In this document: positions 34,217 to 43,161 of the stretch, one piece after another
Numbering within the stretch: position 1 is the stretch's first letter
Layout of the letters: each line of letters opens with the position of its first letter
Assembly: GCA_035620975.1 (NCBI GenBank)
Contig: DASPFV010000336.1
Location: 1 to 46,521, forward strand
Direction: 5' to 3'
DNA: 46,521 bases
DNA from: DASPFV01 sp035620975
GTDB lineage: Bacteria; Acidobacteriota; Vicinamibacteria; Vicinamibacterales; 2-12-FULL-66-21
Program-made: the position numbers and the translations under genes
Notes under the pieces: generated by a model
What the model saw: the letters and a program-made list of their open reading frames with translations, nothing else
What the model was told of the DNA's origin: nothing
The model's database searches: none

Positions 34217-35956
34217 ATGGGTGAAGCCGGCGCAGCGCTCGAGTCTCAGAGCCCGGGGGTCGCGCAGGAGCGGGGTTCCAGGTTCGAAACTCAAGCCGTT
34301 CGCACGAGCCGGGAGGCCCCGGCCTGCAGCCGTCTGACAGGGCGGCCACGTCTCCCGGCGGTGGCGCTGGCGACAGGGCTCCTGGTGGCGGGGGCGATGG
34401 TGCAGGTGGGCACCGGCTCGCAGCGCGCCGCCGACGGCGCGGAAGTCGAGAGGATCGAACGCCTCAAGTCCGAAGCCGTGGCCGGCGTGGATGCGATGCG
34501 CACGTTCACGCAGCAGATGGTGGATTCCATCTTCAGCTTCGCCGAGCTCGGGTTCCAGGAGACGGAGACACACCGCTACCTGGTCCGGGTGCTCAGGGAG
34601 AATGGTTTCACGGTGCAGGAGGGCATAGCCGGGATACCGACGGCCTTCATGGCCACCTGGGGCTCGGGGAAACCCGTGATCTCGCTTGGGTCGGACATCG
34701 ACGGGATCCCCCAGGCGTCGCAGAAGCCTGGCGTCGCCTATCGCGACCCGCTCATCGAAGGGGCGCCGGGGCACGGCGAGGGGCACAATTCCGGCCAGGC
34801 CGTGAACATCACCGCAGCTGTCGCGGTGAAGAAGATCCTGGAACGGGAGAAGCTGCCCGGAACGATCCGTCTCTGGCCGGGCACGGCCGAGGAGCTGGTC
34901 GGGGCCAAGGCCTACTTCGTGCGCGAGGGCTTCTTCCGCGACGTGGACGTCGCCCTCTTCAGCCATGTAGACAACAGCTTCAACGTCAGCTGGGGTGAGC
35001 GCGAGGGTACCGGCCTCGTCTCGGTGGAGTACACGTTCCAGGGGGAGACCGCGCATTCCGCGGGGTCGCCCTGGCGTGGGCGCAGCGCGCTGGATGCCGT
35101 GGAGCTGATGAACATCGGCTGGAACTTCCGTCGCGAGCACCTCCCCCTCGAGCATCGCTCCCATTACGTCATCACCGACGGGGGCGACCAGCCGAACGTG
35201 GTCCCGCGTCGGGCAAAGGTCTGGTACTACTTCCGCCAGACGACCTATCCCCGCATCCGTGAGCTCTGGCGGATCGGAGATGACATGGCCAGGGGCGCAG
35301 CGCTCATGACGGGCACCGAGCTGCTCCCGAGCCGCGTTCTGGGTACGGCCTGGCCGCAGCATTTCAACAAGCCGGTCGCCGAGGTGACGTGGGCCAATAT
35401 CCAGAAAACGGGTCTGCCGGACTGGAGCGAAGCCGATCAGCAGCTCGCGAAGGCGCTGCAGAAACAGCTGGGCGCGGAGGAGCAGGGGCTGACGACCAAG
35501 CTGCGGGACGAGCTGCAGGGGCCGGTTACCGCGAACCGCGGCGGAGGGTCCGACGACATCGGTGACATCTCCTGGAACGTGCCCACGGTCACGCTCAGGT
35601 TCCCCTCGAACATCCCCGGCCTTCCCGGTCACAACTGGGCCAATGCCGTGGCCATGGCCACGCCCGTCGCTCACAAGGGGGCGACCGCCGGAGCCAAGGT
35701 CCAGGCCATGACGATGCTCGATCTCGTGTTGAAGCCGGCGCTCGTGGAGCAGGCCTGGGAGTACTTCAGGACCGTCCAGACGAAGGAGACCAGCTACGAG
35801 CCGCTCCTCCGTCCCCAGGACCAGCCGGCTCTCGACCTGAACAGGGAGGCGATGGCGCGGTACCGCCCCGAGCTGCAGAAGTACTACTACGATCCCTCCC
35901 GTTACCAGACCTACCTGCAGCAGCTCGGGATTGCGTACCCCGTCGTGAAGCCGTAA
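34217..35956 (+). CDS. M20-family amidohydrolase (AbgB-like), exported or membrane-anchored
   Basis: 579 residues from ATG at 34217, eight bases after AAGGAGG. About 45 variable residues precede one hydrophobic helix (LPAVALATGLLVAGAMVQVG) that may be an uncleaved anchor or signal. The peptidase M20 domain follows with FSFAELGFQETETHRYL, SLGSDIDGIPQ, GHGEGHNSGQAVN, WPGTAEELVGAKAYF, ETAHSAGSPWRGRSALDAVELM and a C-terminal PGLPGHNW. These are the order and metal-ligand blocks of p-aminobenzoyl-glutamate hydrolase subunit B and related aminoacylases. The enzyme hydrolyses an amide bond in a small conjugate; the natural substrate is unknown. It has its own promoter and stands alone between moaA (divergent) and hisS. 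Confidence 0.88.
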   Translation: MGEAGAALESQSPGVAQERGSRFETQAVRTSREAPACSRLTGRPRLPAVALATGLLVAGAMVQVGTGSQRAADGAEVERIERLKSEAVAGVDAMRTFTQQMVDSIFSFAELGFQETETHRYLVRVLRENGFTVQEGIAGIPTAFMATWGSGKPVISLGSDIDGIPQASQKPGVAYRDPLIEGAPGHGEGHNSGQAVNITAAVAVKKILEREKLPGTIRLWPGTAEELVGAKAYFVREGFFRDVDVALFSHVDNSFNVSWGEREGTGLVSVEYTFQGETAHSAGSPWRGRSALDAVELMNIGWNFRREHLPLEHRSHYVITDGGDQPNVVPRRAKVWYYFRQTTYPRIRELWRIGDDMARGAALMTGTELLPSRVLGTAWPQHFNKPVAEVTWANIQKTGLPDWSEADQQLAKALQKQLGAEEQGLTTKLRDELQGPVTANRGGGSDDIGDISWNVPTVTLRFPSNIPGLPGHNWANAVAMATPVAHKGATAGAKVQAMTMLDLVLKPALVEQAWEYFRTVQTKETSYEPLLRPQDQPALDLNREAMARYRPELQKYYYDPSRYQTYLQQLGIAYPVVKP

Positions 35957-36004
35957 TCGGGGGCTGGACGGGCAGATCGGCTGGGATCCGCGGCACCGGC
36001 AACC

Positions 36005-36109
36005 CGAGAGCCGGAAGCCAGCCGAGAGCCGAGAGCCAAGAGCCGGAAGCCGGCCGAGAGCCAAGAGCCGGAAGCCGCGAGAGCCGAGAGCCAAGAGCCG
36101 GAAGCCGAC
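36005..36109. repeat. GAGCCGAGAGCC/AAGAGCCGGAAGCC intergenic repeat
   Basis: Degenerate 7-base units of the form GAGAGCC, AAGAGCC and GGAAGCC recur along about 105 bases between the M20 and hisS genes. The block CCAAGAGCCGGAAGCC occurs three times. A long - strand ORF across it gives Gly-Ser-Arg-Leu/Ala-Leu peptides and is a low-complexity artefact. The rest of 35957-36165 has only the hisS promoter. Confidence 0.75.
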
Positions 36110-36121
36110 GAGCCCGTCATC

Positions 36122-36127
36122 TATAAT
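36122..36127 (+). promoter_or_regulatory. -10 promoter element of hisS
   Basis: A perfect TATAAT, 38 bases before the hisS ATG, at the downstream edge of the repeat. The repeat occupies the -35 position and has no TTGACA-like hexamer. Confidence 0.55.
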
Positions 36128-36165
36128 GTCGGGATATTCCTGCACCCGGGGAACTGCCTGTAGAC

Positions 36166-37566
36166 ATGCCGGAGCACACCCGCCCCGCGCGCGGCATGCG
36201 CGATTTCCTGCCGGACGACGTCCGAAAACGCGACTACGTGATCGGGATCGTCAGGACCGTGTATCAGAGGTACGGCTTCGAGCCGCTCGAAACCCCGGCG
36301 CTCGAGAACATCGAGACGCTCACCGGCAAATACGGCGAAGAGGGCAACAAGCTGATCTTCAAGGTGCTGCGCCGGGGCGAGCACGAAGCCTCGGGCGAGA
36401 CGGACCTGGCGCTGCGGTACGACCTGACGGTGCCGCTGGCCCGGGTCGTGGCGGAGCACCGTGGCAGGCTGCCGCGGTTCTTCAAGCGATACCAGATCCA
36501 GCCCGTGTGGCGGGCCGATCGGCCGGCCCGGGGGCGCTTCCGCGAGTTCTACCAGTGCGACGTGGACGCGATCGGGTCGCGATCGATGGTGGTGGAGGCC
36601 GAGCTGTGCGCGGCGGTGAGCGACGTGCTCCACGCGCTCGGGTTCGAGAGCTTCTTCATCCTGCTGAATCATCGCGGGTTGCTTCGCGGAATGCTCGAGA
36701 CCTTCGGCGTCCCGGACCGCCTGCACGATCAGGTGCTCATCGCGATCGACAAGCGGGACAAGATCGGCCGGGCGGGCGTGGCGACGGAGCTCGAGGCGCG
36801 CGGGATACCAGCGGAGCCCGCGCGCCGTGTGCTCGACGCGCTGGTCCCCGAGCGGGAAGGACCGGGCACGTTCGATCTCGATCACTTCCACGAGAGGGTG
36901 TTCGCCAAGGCGCGTGAGCACGTGGGCGACCACGCCGGGGGCCTGGCGGCGATCGCGGAGCTCGAGCAGATTCAGCGGCTGTCGCGGATGACCAGCGCCC
37001 ACCGGCACCTGGTCGTGGACCTGACGCTCGCCCGCGGCCTCTCCTACTACACCGGCGCGATCATGGAGATCGTCTACGAGGACCTGCCGGGAAGTCTTGG
37101 CGGCGGCGGCCGGTACGATGGGCTCATCGGGATCTTTCTCGGCGAGGCCATCCCGGCGTGCGGGTTCTCGCTGGGGCTCGAGCGGATCCTGGTCGTGATG
37201 ACCGAGCGCGGAATGTTCCCGGCAGACGTCGACACCGCGCCGGCCGACGTGCTGGTGACGCTGTTCGAGGGGGAACCCATCGAAGATGCCCTCGGCCTGG
37301 CGGCGCAGTTGCGGTCGGTCCCGGCGCGCGTGGAGGTGTATCCGGAGCCCGACCGGCTGGGCAAGCAGTTCAAGTACGCGTCGAGCCGCGGCATCAGGCT
37401 CGTGACGGTCGTCGGCAGCGACGAGCGGCAGGCCGGCACCGTCACGGTGAAGGACATGGACACCGGCGCGCAGACAGGTGTCCCGCGAGGAGCAATCGCC
37501 GGATGGCTCGGAGCGCGACTGAAGGCCGCCGCCGCGGGTCCGCGGGTCGCGGGCCGGGAGGTATGA
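36166..37566 (+). CDS. hisS: histidine--tRNA ligase
   Basis: 466 residues from ATG at 36166. The class II core reads PARGMRDFLP at the N terminus, TGKYGEEGNKLIF, LRYDLTVPLARVVA, then motif 2 FKRYQIQPVWRADRPARGRFREF-type (split here by WRADRP) and YQCDVDAIG. The histidine-binding blocks LARGLSYYTG and GGGGRYDGLIG and motif 3 GFSLGLERIL follow. The C-terminal anticodon-binding domain covers about residues 355-455 (DVLVTLFEGEPIEDALGLA). It charges tRNA-His in the cytoplasm. It is followed after 67 bases by aspS, a pairing common in bacteria. Length and motifs are normal. Confidence 0.97.
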   Translation: MPEHTRPARGMRDFLPDDVRKRDYVIGIVRTVYQRYGFEPLETPALENIETLTGKYGEEGNKLIFKVLRRGEHEASGETDLALRYDLTVPLARVVAEHRGRLPRFFKRYQIQPVWRADRPARGRFREFYQCDVDAIGSRSMVVEAELCAAVSDVLHALGFESFFILLNHRGLLRGMLETFGVPDRLHDQVLIAIDKRDKIGRAGVATELEARGIPAEPARRVLDALVPEREGPGTFDLDHFHERVFAKAREHVGDHAGGLAAIAELEQIQRLSRMTSAHRHLVVDLTLARGLSYYTGAIMEIVYEDLPGSLGGGGRYDGLIGIFLGEAIPACGFSLGLERILVVMTERGMFPADVDTAPADVLVTLFEGEPIEDALGLAAQLRSVPARVEVYPEPDRLGKQFKYASSRGIRLVTVVGSDERQAGTVTVKDMDTGAQTGVPRGAIAGWLGARLKAAAAGPRVAGREV

Positions 37567-37633
37567 CCTGGCGCCGTCGTCCCGGACTCGCCCGGAGGCG
37601 CGAGTCGCGGCCCCTCTTCCCTGATCCCGAATC

Positions 37634-39403
37634 ATGACTCAACCGTTGGACAATCTGGCGAGAACCCACACCTGCGGCGCTCTCACGTCCGCGGACGTCG
37701 GCAAGCAGGTGGTCCTGCTCGGGTGGGTGCACCGCGTCCGCGATCTGGGCTCGCTGGTGTTCCTCGACGTGCGGGACCGGCATGGCGTCACCCAGGTGGT
37801 CGTGCGCGACAACGACGCGCTGGTCACGACTGCCGAGCGCCTTCGGCCCGAGTACGTCGTTGCCATCCTCGGCGAGGTCGAGCTGCGGGCTCCCGAAACC
37901 GTGAACCCGAAGATGCGGACGGGGGAGATCGAAGTCGCCGCGACCGAGGTGCGGCTGCTCAACGACGCGAAGACGCCGCCATTTCCGATCGCCGACGAAA
38001 CCCCCGTCGCGGAGGACACGCGGCTCAAGTACCGCTACCTCGATCTGCGCCGCGCCAGGATGCAGCGCAACCTGACGCTCCGTCACCGGGCTACGATGGA
38101 GATCCGGAAGTACTTCGACGAGCAGGGCTTTCTCGAGATCGAGACGCCCATGCTGACGAAATCCACGCCCGAGGGGGCGCGCGACTACCTCGTGCCGAGT
38201 CGGGTGCACCCCGGCGAGTTCTACGCGCTGCCGCAGTCGCCGCAGATCTTCAAGCAGATCCTCATGATCTCGGGCCTCGATCGGTATTTCCAGATCGTGA
38301 AGTGCTTCCGTGACGAGGATCTCCGCGCCGATCGCCAGCCGGAGTTCACCCAGGTGGATCTGGAGATCTCGTTCGCCACCGAGGATCTGGTCTTCTCGAT
38401 CGTCGAGCCGCTGATGACGCGCGTGCTGGCGCTCGTGGGGCACGAGCCGGTGCGTCCGTTCCTGCGGCTGCCCTACGCCGACGCGATCGCGAGATACGGC
38501 TCGGACAAGCCGGACCTGCGGTGTGGCCTGGAGATTCGAAACCTCTCGGAGGCGTTCGCCGACTCCGCGTTCTCGGTGTTCCGGGGCGCCATCGAGTCGG
38601 GGGGCGAAGTGCGCGGTTTCGCCGTGCCGAACGCGGCCCGGTACTCGCGACGCGAGCTGGACGAGCTCGTCGAGCAGGCCAGGGGCCTCGGAGCAAGCGG
38701 GCTGGTCTGGGCCCGGGCGCCCGAGGGCATGCCCCAGAGCCCGGTGCTGAAGGCCGCCGGCGAGCCGGCCATCCGGCGCGCGCTCGAGCTCGGAGGCGCC
38801 GGTCCCCCGGATCTGCTGCTGATGGCGGCCGGCCCGCACAGCCAGGTCTCGAAGATGCTCGGGCAGCTTCGCCTGCACACCGCGCGCAAGGAGAACCTGC
38901 TCGATCCCCAGTCGTTTGCGTTCCTCTGGGTCGTCGACTTCCCGATGTTCGAGTGGCTGCCCGACGAGCAGCGCTGGGAGTTCATGCACCACCCGTTCAC
39001 GTCGCCGCTGGAAAGCGATGCCGGCCTGCTGGAGACGGATCCCGGCCGCGCCAGGGCGCGCGCCTACGATCTCGTGCTGAACGGCAGCGAGGTCGCGGGC
39101 GGAAGCATCAGGATCCACGACCAGGATCTGCAGCGGTTGATCTTCCGGCTGCTGCAGATCTCCGACGAGGAAGCCAGGCTCCGGTTCGGGTTCTTCCTCG
39201 ACGCGCTGGAGTACGGGACGCCGCCGCACGGCGGGATCGCGGTCGGGCTCGACCGGCTGGTGGCCCTCCTGTGCGGCGAGCCGTCGATTCGCGACGTGAT
39301 TGCGTTCCCCAAGACGGCGCAGGCGGTCGATCTGATGGCGGGGGCGCCCTCCCCGGTCGACCCCAAGCAGTTGAAGGAATTGAGGATCACGGTCGGGAGC
39401 TGA
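37634..39403 (+). CDS. aspS: aspartate--tRNA ligase
   Basis: 589 residues, ATG at 37634. An N-terminal OB-fold anticodon domain (VVLLGWVHRVRDLGSLVFLDVRD-like, residues 27-50) precedes the class II core. That core has FLEIETPMLTKSTPEGARDYL, the signature KCFRDEDLRADRQPEFTQVD, a bacterial insertion (GAD) domain of about 120 residues, and the C-terminal GGIAVGLDRLVALLCG motif 3. This is the long bacterial-type AspRS. Whether it also charges tRNA-Asn cannot be told from the sequence. The gene follows hisS at 67 bases and is probably in the same transcript. Confidence 0.97.
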   Translation: MTQPLDNLARTHTCGALTSADVGKQVVLLGWVHRVRDLGSLVFLDVRDRHGVTQVVVRDNDALVTTAERLRPEYVVAILGEVELRAPETVNPKMRTGEIEVAATEVRLLNDAKTPPFPIADETPVAEDTRLKYRYLDLRRARMQRNLTLRHRATMEIRKYFDEQGFLEIETPMLTKSTPEGARDYLVPSRVHPGEFYALPQSPQIFKQILMISGLDRYFQIVKCFRDEDLRADRQPEFTQVDLEISFATEDLVFSIVEPLMTRVLALVGHEPVRPFLRLPYADAIARYGSDKPDLRCGLEIRNLSEAFADSAFSVFRGAIESGGEVRGFAVPNAARYSRRELDELVEQARGLGASGLVWARAPEGMPQSPVLKAAGEPAIRRALELGGAGPPDLLLMAAGPHSQVSKMLGQLRLHTARKENLLDPQSFAFLWVVDFPMFEWLPDEQRWEFMHHPFTSPLESDAGLLETDPGRARARAYDLVLNGSEVAGGSIRIHDQDLQRLIFRLLQISDEEARLRFGFFLDALEYGTPPHGGIAVGLDRLVALLCGEPSIRDVIAFPKTAQAVDLMAGAPSPVDPKQLKELRITVGS

Positions 39404-39457
39404 CGGAGGACGGGGCAGGGTCGGGGGCCCGGGGAACGGCCGCGGCGGAAGGTGTGG

Positions 39458-39492
39458 TAAAATCGTGTGGTAATTCGTTCTGAAAGAAGGAG
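39458..39492 (+). promoter_or_regulatory. phoH promoter and unusual ribosome-binding site
   Basis: TGG-TAAAAT (39455-39463) is an extended -10 element, so the transcript should start near 39470. The strong Shine-Dalgarno AAGGAG at 39487-39492 stands seven bases before an in-frame ATA at 39500. The only upstream canonical start, GTG at 39467, would lie before the predicted transcript start. Confidence 0.5.
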
Positions 39493-40468
39493 TTACTACA
39501 TACCTTCCGCGTCCGTCATCCGCAGGATCGCCGTTCCCGACGAGGGAGCCGAGTCCCTGTTCGGCAGCTACGACGAGAATCTCAAGCACCTCGAGACGCT
39601 GTTCAACGTCAGGATCCGCTCGAGCGGCCAGGAGCTGGCCGTCGAGGGGGACGCCGCAGACGTGGCGCGGGCCCAGCGCGTGCTCGACCAGCTCGGGGCG
39701 CTCATCCGGGGCGGCTACAAGCTGGCCAAAGGGGACGTGAAGACGGCCTCGCAGCTCGTGGCGCAGGACGAGAGCGTCGAGCTCGCCGACTACTTCCTGC
39801 GTGCCGCGCCGAGGACGTCCGGCCGGCGCCAGGTCCTTCCGAAGAGCGTCAACCAGCGGCGCTATCTCGATGCCATCGAGAAGCACGACATCGTCTTCGG
39901 CATCGGCCCGGCGGGGACGGGGAAAACCTATCTCGCCATGGCGCAGGCCGTGTCGTCGCTGCTGGCCAAGCGCGTCAGCCGGATCATCCTCGCGCGGCCG
40001 GCCGTCGAGGCCGGCGAGAAGCTCGGGTTTCTCCCCGGCGACCTCCAGGAGAAGGTGAATCCCTATCTCCGTCCGCTCTACGATGCCCTGTACGACATGC
40101 TCGAGATCGAGCGGGCGGACCGGCTCCTCGAGCGCGGCACGATCGAGGTGGCGCCAATCGCCTTCATGCGCGGGCGGACGCTCAACGACGCGTTCGTGAT
40201 CCTCGACGAGGCGCAGAACACGACGTCGGAACAGATGAAGATGTTCCTGACCCGGCTCGGTTTCGGCTCCAAGGCCGTCATCACGGGCGACATCACGCAG
40301 ATCGACCTGCCCACGGGCCGTGCCTCGGGCCTGGTCGAGGCCGTGAAGGTGATCGGCCACATCGAGGGGATTGCCTTCATCCACTTCGACGAACGGGACG
40401 TCGTCCGGCATCACCTGGTCCAGCAGATCGTGAAGGCGTACGAATCCTACAGTGGACCCCGACAGTAG
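39467..40468 (+). CDS. phoH: PhoH family ATPase
   Basis: Up to 333 residues from the nearest canonical start (GTG 39467). Conserved sequence begins with SASVIRRIAVPDE, and the ribosome site points to ATA at 39500, giving 322 residues (see finding). An N-terminal KH-like/phosphate-starvation domain (DENLKHLETLFNVRIR) leads to the ATPase domain with Walker A GPAGTGKTYLAMA, LARPAVEAGEKLGFLPGDLQEKVNPY and Walker B FVILDEAQNTT. The family acts in RNA metabolism, and its gene is classically next to ybeY, as here. The ybeY start lies within its last codons. Exact function in this organism is unknown. Confidence 0.93.
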   Translation: MVIRSERRSYYIPSASVIRRIAVPDEGAESLFGSYDENLKHLETLFNVRIRSSGQELAVEGDAADVARAQRVLDQLGALIRGGYKLAKGDVKTASQLVAQDESVELADYFLRAAPRTSGRRQVLPKSVNQRRYLDAIEKHDIVFGIGPAGTGKTYLAMAQAVSSLLAKRVSRIILARPAVEAGEKLGFLPGDLQEKVNPYLRPLYDALYDMLEIERADRLLERGTIEVAPIAFMRGRTLNDAFVILDEAQNTTSEQMKMFLTRLGFGSKAVITGDITQIDLPTGRASGLVEAVKVIGHIEGIAFIHFDERDVVRHHLVQQIVKAYESYSGPRQ

Positions 40469-40973
40469 ACGCTTGCGCGTGTCGGTGACCGACGGCTCCG
40501 GCCGCCGCGTCCCGGACGGGGGGCTGGCCAGATGGCTGGCGTCGGTGGCGCCCGCCTCGGCGCGCGGCGAGATCGCCGTCGCGCTCGTCTCCGATGCACG
40601 CAGCCGGGCCCTCAATCGGCGGTACCGGCGCCGGGACCGGCCGACGGACGTGCTCGCGTTCCCCGCGCGGGGCGAACGCGAGCCGCGGACTGCCCGCGTG
40701 GACGCTTCGACGGTGTCGGCGTCGCCCAAGGCGGCGGCTGGCGGCCTGGGGGACCTCGTGATCGCGACCGGCCTGGCCCGACGGCAGGCCCGCGAGCGCG
40801 GCCATCAGTACCGCACCGAGCTGCGCGTGCTCGCCCTGCACGGCCTGCTGCACCTGCTCGGCTACGACCACCACGAGCCGGCGGCCGCGGCGAGAATGAG
40901 GCGGGCCGAAGCCCGCCTCCGGCGGCGCGGCGGACTGCATGCCGGACTGATCGAGCGGACCGGACGAAGATAA
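40452..40973 (+). CDS. ybeY: endoribonuclease YbeY
   Basis: 173 residues from GTG at 40452, overlapping the phoH end by 17 bases. RYRRRDRPTDVLAFP and GGLGDLVIATGLARRQA are followed by the zinc motif HGLLHLLGYDHHE (His-x3-His-x5-His), the mark of YbeY. Between AFP and GDLVI there are about 27 residues, longer than the usual 10-15, including REPRTARVDASTVSASPKAA; this insert is not seen in typical YbeY. The enzyme is needed for 16S rRNA 3' maturation and 70S ribosome quality control. It ends TAATG, overlapping the next start by one base. Confidence 0.92.
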   Translation: MDPDSRRLRVSVTDGSGRRVPDGGLARWLASVAPASARGEIAVALVSDARSRALNRRYRRRDRPTDVLAFPARGEREPRTARVDASTVSASPKAAAGGLGDLVIATGLARRQARERGHQYRTELRVLALHGLLHLLGYDHHEPAAAARMRRAEARLRRRGGLHAGLIERTGRR

Positions 40974-42229
40974 TGCTTCCGCTGATTCTCCTGCTGCTGG
41001 CCGTGTCGGCGGTCTACGTCGGGACGATCGAGACCGCTTTCAGCGCCCTGATGCGCCTGTCGCTCCGGCTCATGGTGGAACGCGGCGGCCGCAACGACAC
41101 GCTCGGCTTCTACCTCGACGATCCCATCCAGCTCTTCGTGCCGGCCCGGCTCATGCTGGGGCTGATCTTCTCGCTGGCCACCGTGGTCATCGCGGTGATG
41201 ACCGGCCGGACGGGGTTCCAGTCCATCGGCATGCTCCTGCTGTTCGTGGCGGTGTTCATCCTGGCGTTCGAACACTTCGTGCCGATGCTCATCGCCCGGC
41301 GCAACCCGGAGCGCGTTCTCGAGGTCCTCCTGCCCCCGTTCAACGTGGCCGCCGGGTTCCTCTCGCCCCTCACGACAGTGCTCGTGCGCCTGCTGGTGGA
41401 GGCCCGTCGCGAGCGGCCGCCGGCGCAGCCGGCGAACGGGGAGGAGGTCGAGGCGGCGAGCCAGGCGGCCGCCGCGCAGCCCGAGCCCGAGCAGGATGCG
41501 GCCGTCCGGGAGCGCGACGAGCGGCGGCTCCTGCAGTCGATCGTGGACTTCGGCGACACGCTGGTCCGCGAAGTGATGACGCCGCGGCCCGACATCGTCG
41601 CCATCCGCGCGGACGCCACGCTCGACCAGCTTCGGGAGCTGTTCCGCGAGCAGGAGTATTCGCGGATCCCCGTGTATCAGGAGAACCTGGACAACATCCT
41701 CGGAATCGTGTTCCTGAAGGATCTGATTCATCTGGCAGGCATCGAAAGCAAGGGTCAGCCCATTGCGGACCTCGTCCGGCCCGTCCCCGTGGTGCCCGAG
41801 ACCAAGCGCGTGTCGGAACTGCTGCGAGAGTTCCAGCGCGATCGTGCCCAGATGGCGATCGTCGTCGACGAGTACGGCGGGACCGCCGGTCTGGTCACGC
41901 TCGAGGACCTGATCGAGGAAATCGTCGGCGAGATTCGCGACGAGTACGACGTCGAGACCGAGCCCGTGGTCGAGGAGGGGAACGGGTCCTGGGTCTTCAG
42001 CGCGAAGGTGAACATCGACGAGGTGCGCGAGCGGCTCGGCGTCGAGATCGAGCCCGAAGGATTCGAGACCGTCGGGGGCTACGTGCTGACTCGCGTCGGG
42101 CGTGTGCCGGCCGTCGGGGAGTCCTTCGAACTGGACGGCCTCCACGTGGAGGTGCTGGAGGCCGAGCGCCGGCGCATCCACAAGGTCCGGTTCCGGCGCG
42201 CCGCCGTGGCGCCCGTCGAAGTCCGCTGA
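40973..42229 (+). CDS. CNNM/CorC family membrane protein with CBS domains
   Basis: 418 residues, ATG overlapping the ybeY stop. The N-terminal half (about 1-130) holds a DUF21/CNNM transmembrane domain of three or four helices (PLILLLLAVSAVYVGTIETA, LMLGLIFSLATVVIAVM). A Glu/Ala-rich linker is followed by two CBS domains (REVMTPRPDIVAI to FLKDLIHLAG; VPETKRVSELLREFQ to LVTLEDLIEEIVGEI) and a C-terminal transporter-associated domain (SWVFSAKVNIDEVRERLG). The family exports or senses Mg2+/Co2+ and was long called hemolysin. Its place between ybeY and era matches the ybeX context in many bacteria. Confidence 0.92.
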   Translation: MLPLILLLLAVSAVYVGTIETAFSALMRLSLRLMVERGGRNDTLGFYLDDPIQLFVPARLMLGLIFSLATVVIAVMTGRTGFQSIGMLLLFVAVFILAFEHFVPMLIARRNPERVLEVLLPPFNVAAGFLSPLTTVLVRLLVEARRERPPAQPANGEEVEAASQAAAAQPEPEQDAAVRERDERRLLQSIVDFGDTLVREVMTPRPDIVAIRADATLDQLRELFREQEYSRIPVYQENLDNILGIVFLKDLIHLAGIESKGQPIADLVRPVPVVPETKRVSELLREFQRDRAQMAIVVDEYGGTAGLVTLEDLIEEIVGEIRDEYDVETEPVVEEGNGSWVFSAKVNIDEVRERLGVEIEPEGFETVGGYVLTRVGRVPAVGESFELDGLHVEVLEAERRRIHKVRFRRAAVAPVEVR

Positions 42230-42240
42230 CCGGCCAGCCG

Positions 42241-43161
42241 ATGCCCCGCGCCGGCTTCGCCTCCCTCATCGGCCGGCCCAATGCCGGCAAATCCACCCTG
42301 CTCAACCGCATCGTGGGCACGAAGGTGGCGATCGTTTCGGACAAGCCGCAGACCACGCGCACCCGGATCCTGGCTGTCAGGAACCATGCCGAGGGGCAGA
42401 TCGTGTTCGTCGACACGCCGGGCATCCACCGGCCGTTGCACCGGCTCAACGTGCGGATGGTGGACGCGGCGGTCGAGACGCTGCGGGAGGTCGACGTCGT
42501 GGTTCTCGTGTTCGATGCCGCGACGCGGCCCGGGCGGGGCGACGAGTACGTATCCAGCCTGCTCCGGGACGTCCGCGTCCCGGTCGTGCTCGCGCTGAAC
42601 AAGATCGATCTGGTCCCGAAGCCGCGCCTGCTGCCGCTGATGGAGCAGGCGCAACGCTGGCACGACTTCACGGCGATCGTGCCGGTGTCGGCGGCCACCG
42701 GCGACGGCGTGGACCGGCTGGAGCGCGTGCTGCTCGAGCACCTGCCCGAGTCGGACCCGATCTACCCGGAGGACTTCCTCACCGACCAGCCGGAGCGCGC
42801 CCTCGTGGCCGAGATCGTGCGCGAGAAGCTGCTGCAGCACACGCGCGCCGAGCTGCCGTTTTCCACCGCCGTCGGTGTCGATCAGTTCGACGAGTCGGAG
42901 CGGGACCGGATCCTGAGGCTCTACTGCACGATTCACGTGGAGCAGGAGTCCCAGAAGCCGATCGTCATCGGCCGCGGCGGGGAGATGATCCGTCGAATCG
43001 GGACGGCGGCCCGCGAGGAGCTGGAGCGGTTCTTCGGGACGAAGGTGTTCCTGGACCTGCGCGTCAAGGTGAATCCCGACTGGCGCGACGACGATCGGAC
43101 CCTCGACCATCTCGGCGTGCCGAAGACGGCACGCCGGCCCGGCCAGCGCGCACGCCGATGA
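42241..43161 (+). CDS. era: GTPase Era
   Basis: 306 residues from ATG at 42241, 12 bases after the previous stop. G1 GRPNAGKST (10-18), the Thr-rich switch QTTRTRI, G3 DTPG, G4 NKID and G5 SAATGDG are all present in order. The C-terminal KH domain has VGRGGEMI-like GRGGEMIRRIGTAAREELERFF. The protein binds 16S rRNA and the 30S subunit and monitors its assembly. It completes the phoH-ybeY-corC-era cluster. Its last codons abut, and overlap by two bases, the truncated opposite-strand remnant described below. Confidence 0.97.
   Translation: MPRAGFASLIGRPNAGKSTLLNRIVGTKVAIVSDKPQTTRTRILAVRNHAEGQIVFVDTPGIHRPLHRLNVRMVDAAVETLREVDVVVLVFDAATRPGRGDEYVSSLLRDVRVPVVLALNKIDLVPKPRLLPLMEQAQRWHDFTAIVPVSAATGDGVDRLERVLLEHLPESDPIYPEDFLTDQPERALVAEIVREKLLQHTRAELPFSTAVGVDQFDESERDRILRLYCTIHVEQESQKPIVIGRGGEMIRRIGTAAREELERFFGTKVFLDLRVKVNPDWRDDDRTLDHLGVPKTARRPGQRARR

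Noticed and set aside
32939..36145. 1068-codon - strand ORF across the M20 gene and the repeat
   Set aside because: It overlaps three well supported genes and, outside the in-frame part of no known domain, gives low-complexity Arg/Gly/Leu peptides typical of antisense frames in GC-rich DNA.
37442..40729. 1095-codon - strand ORF opposite aspS and phoH
   Set aside because: Antisense shadow of conserved genes, with Arg/His/Asp-rich composition and no recognisable domain.
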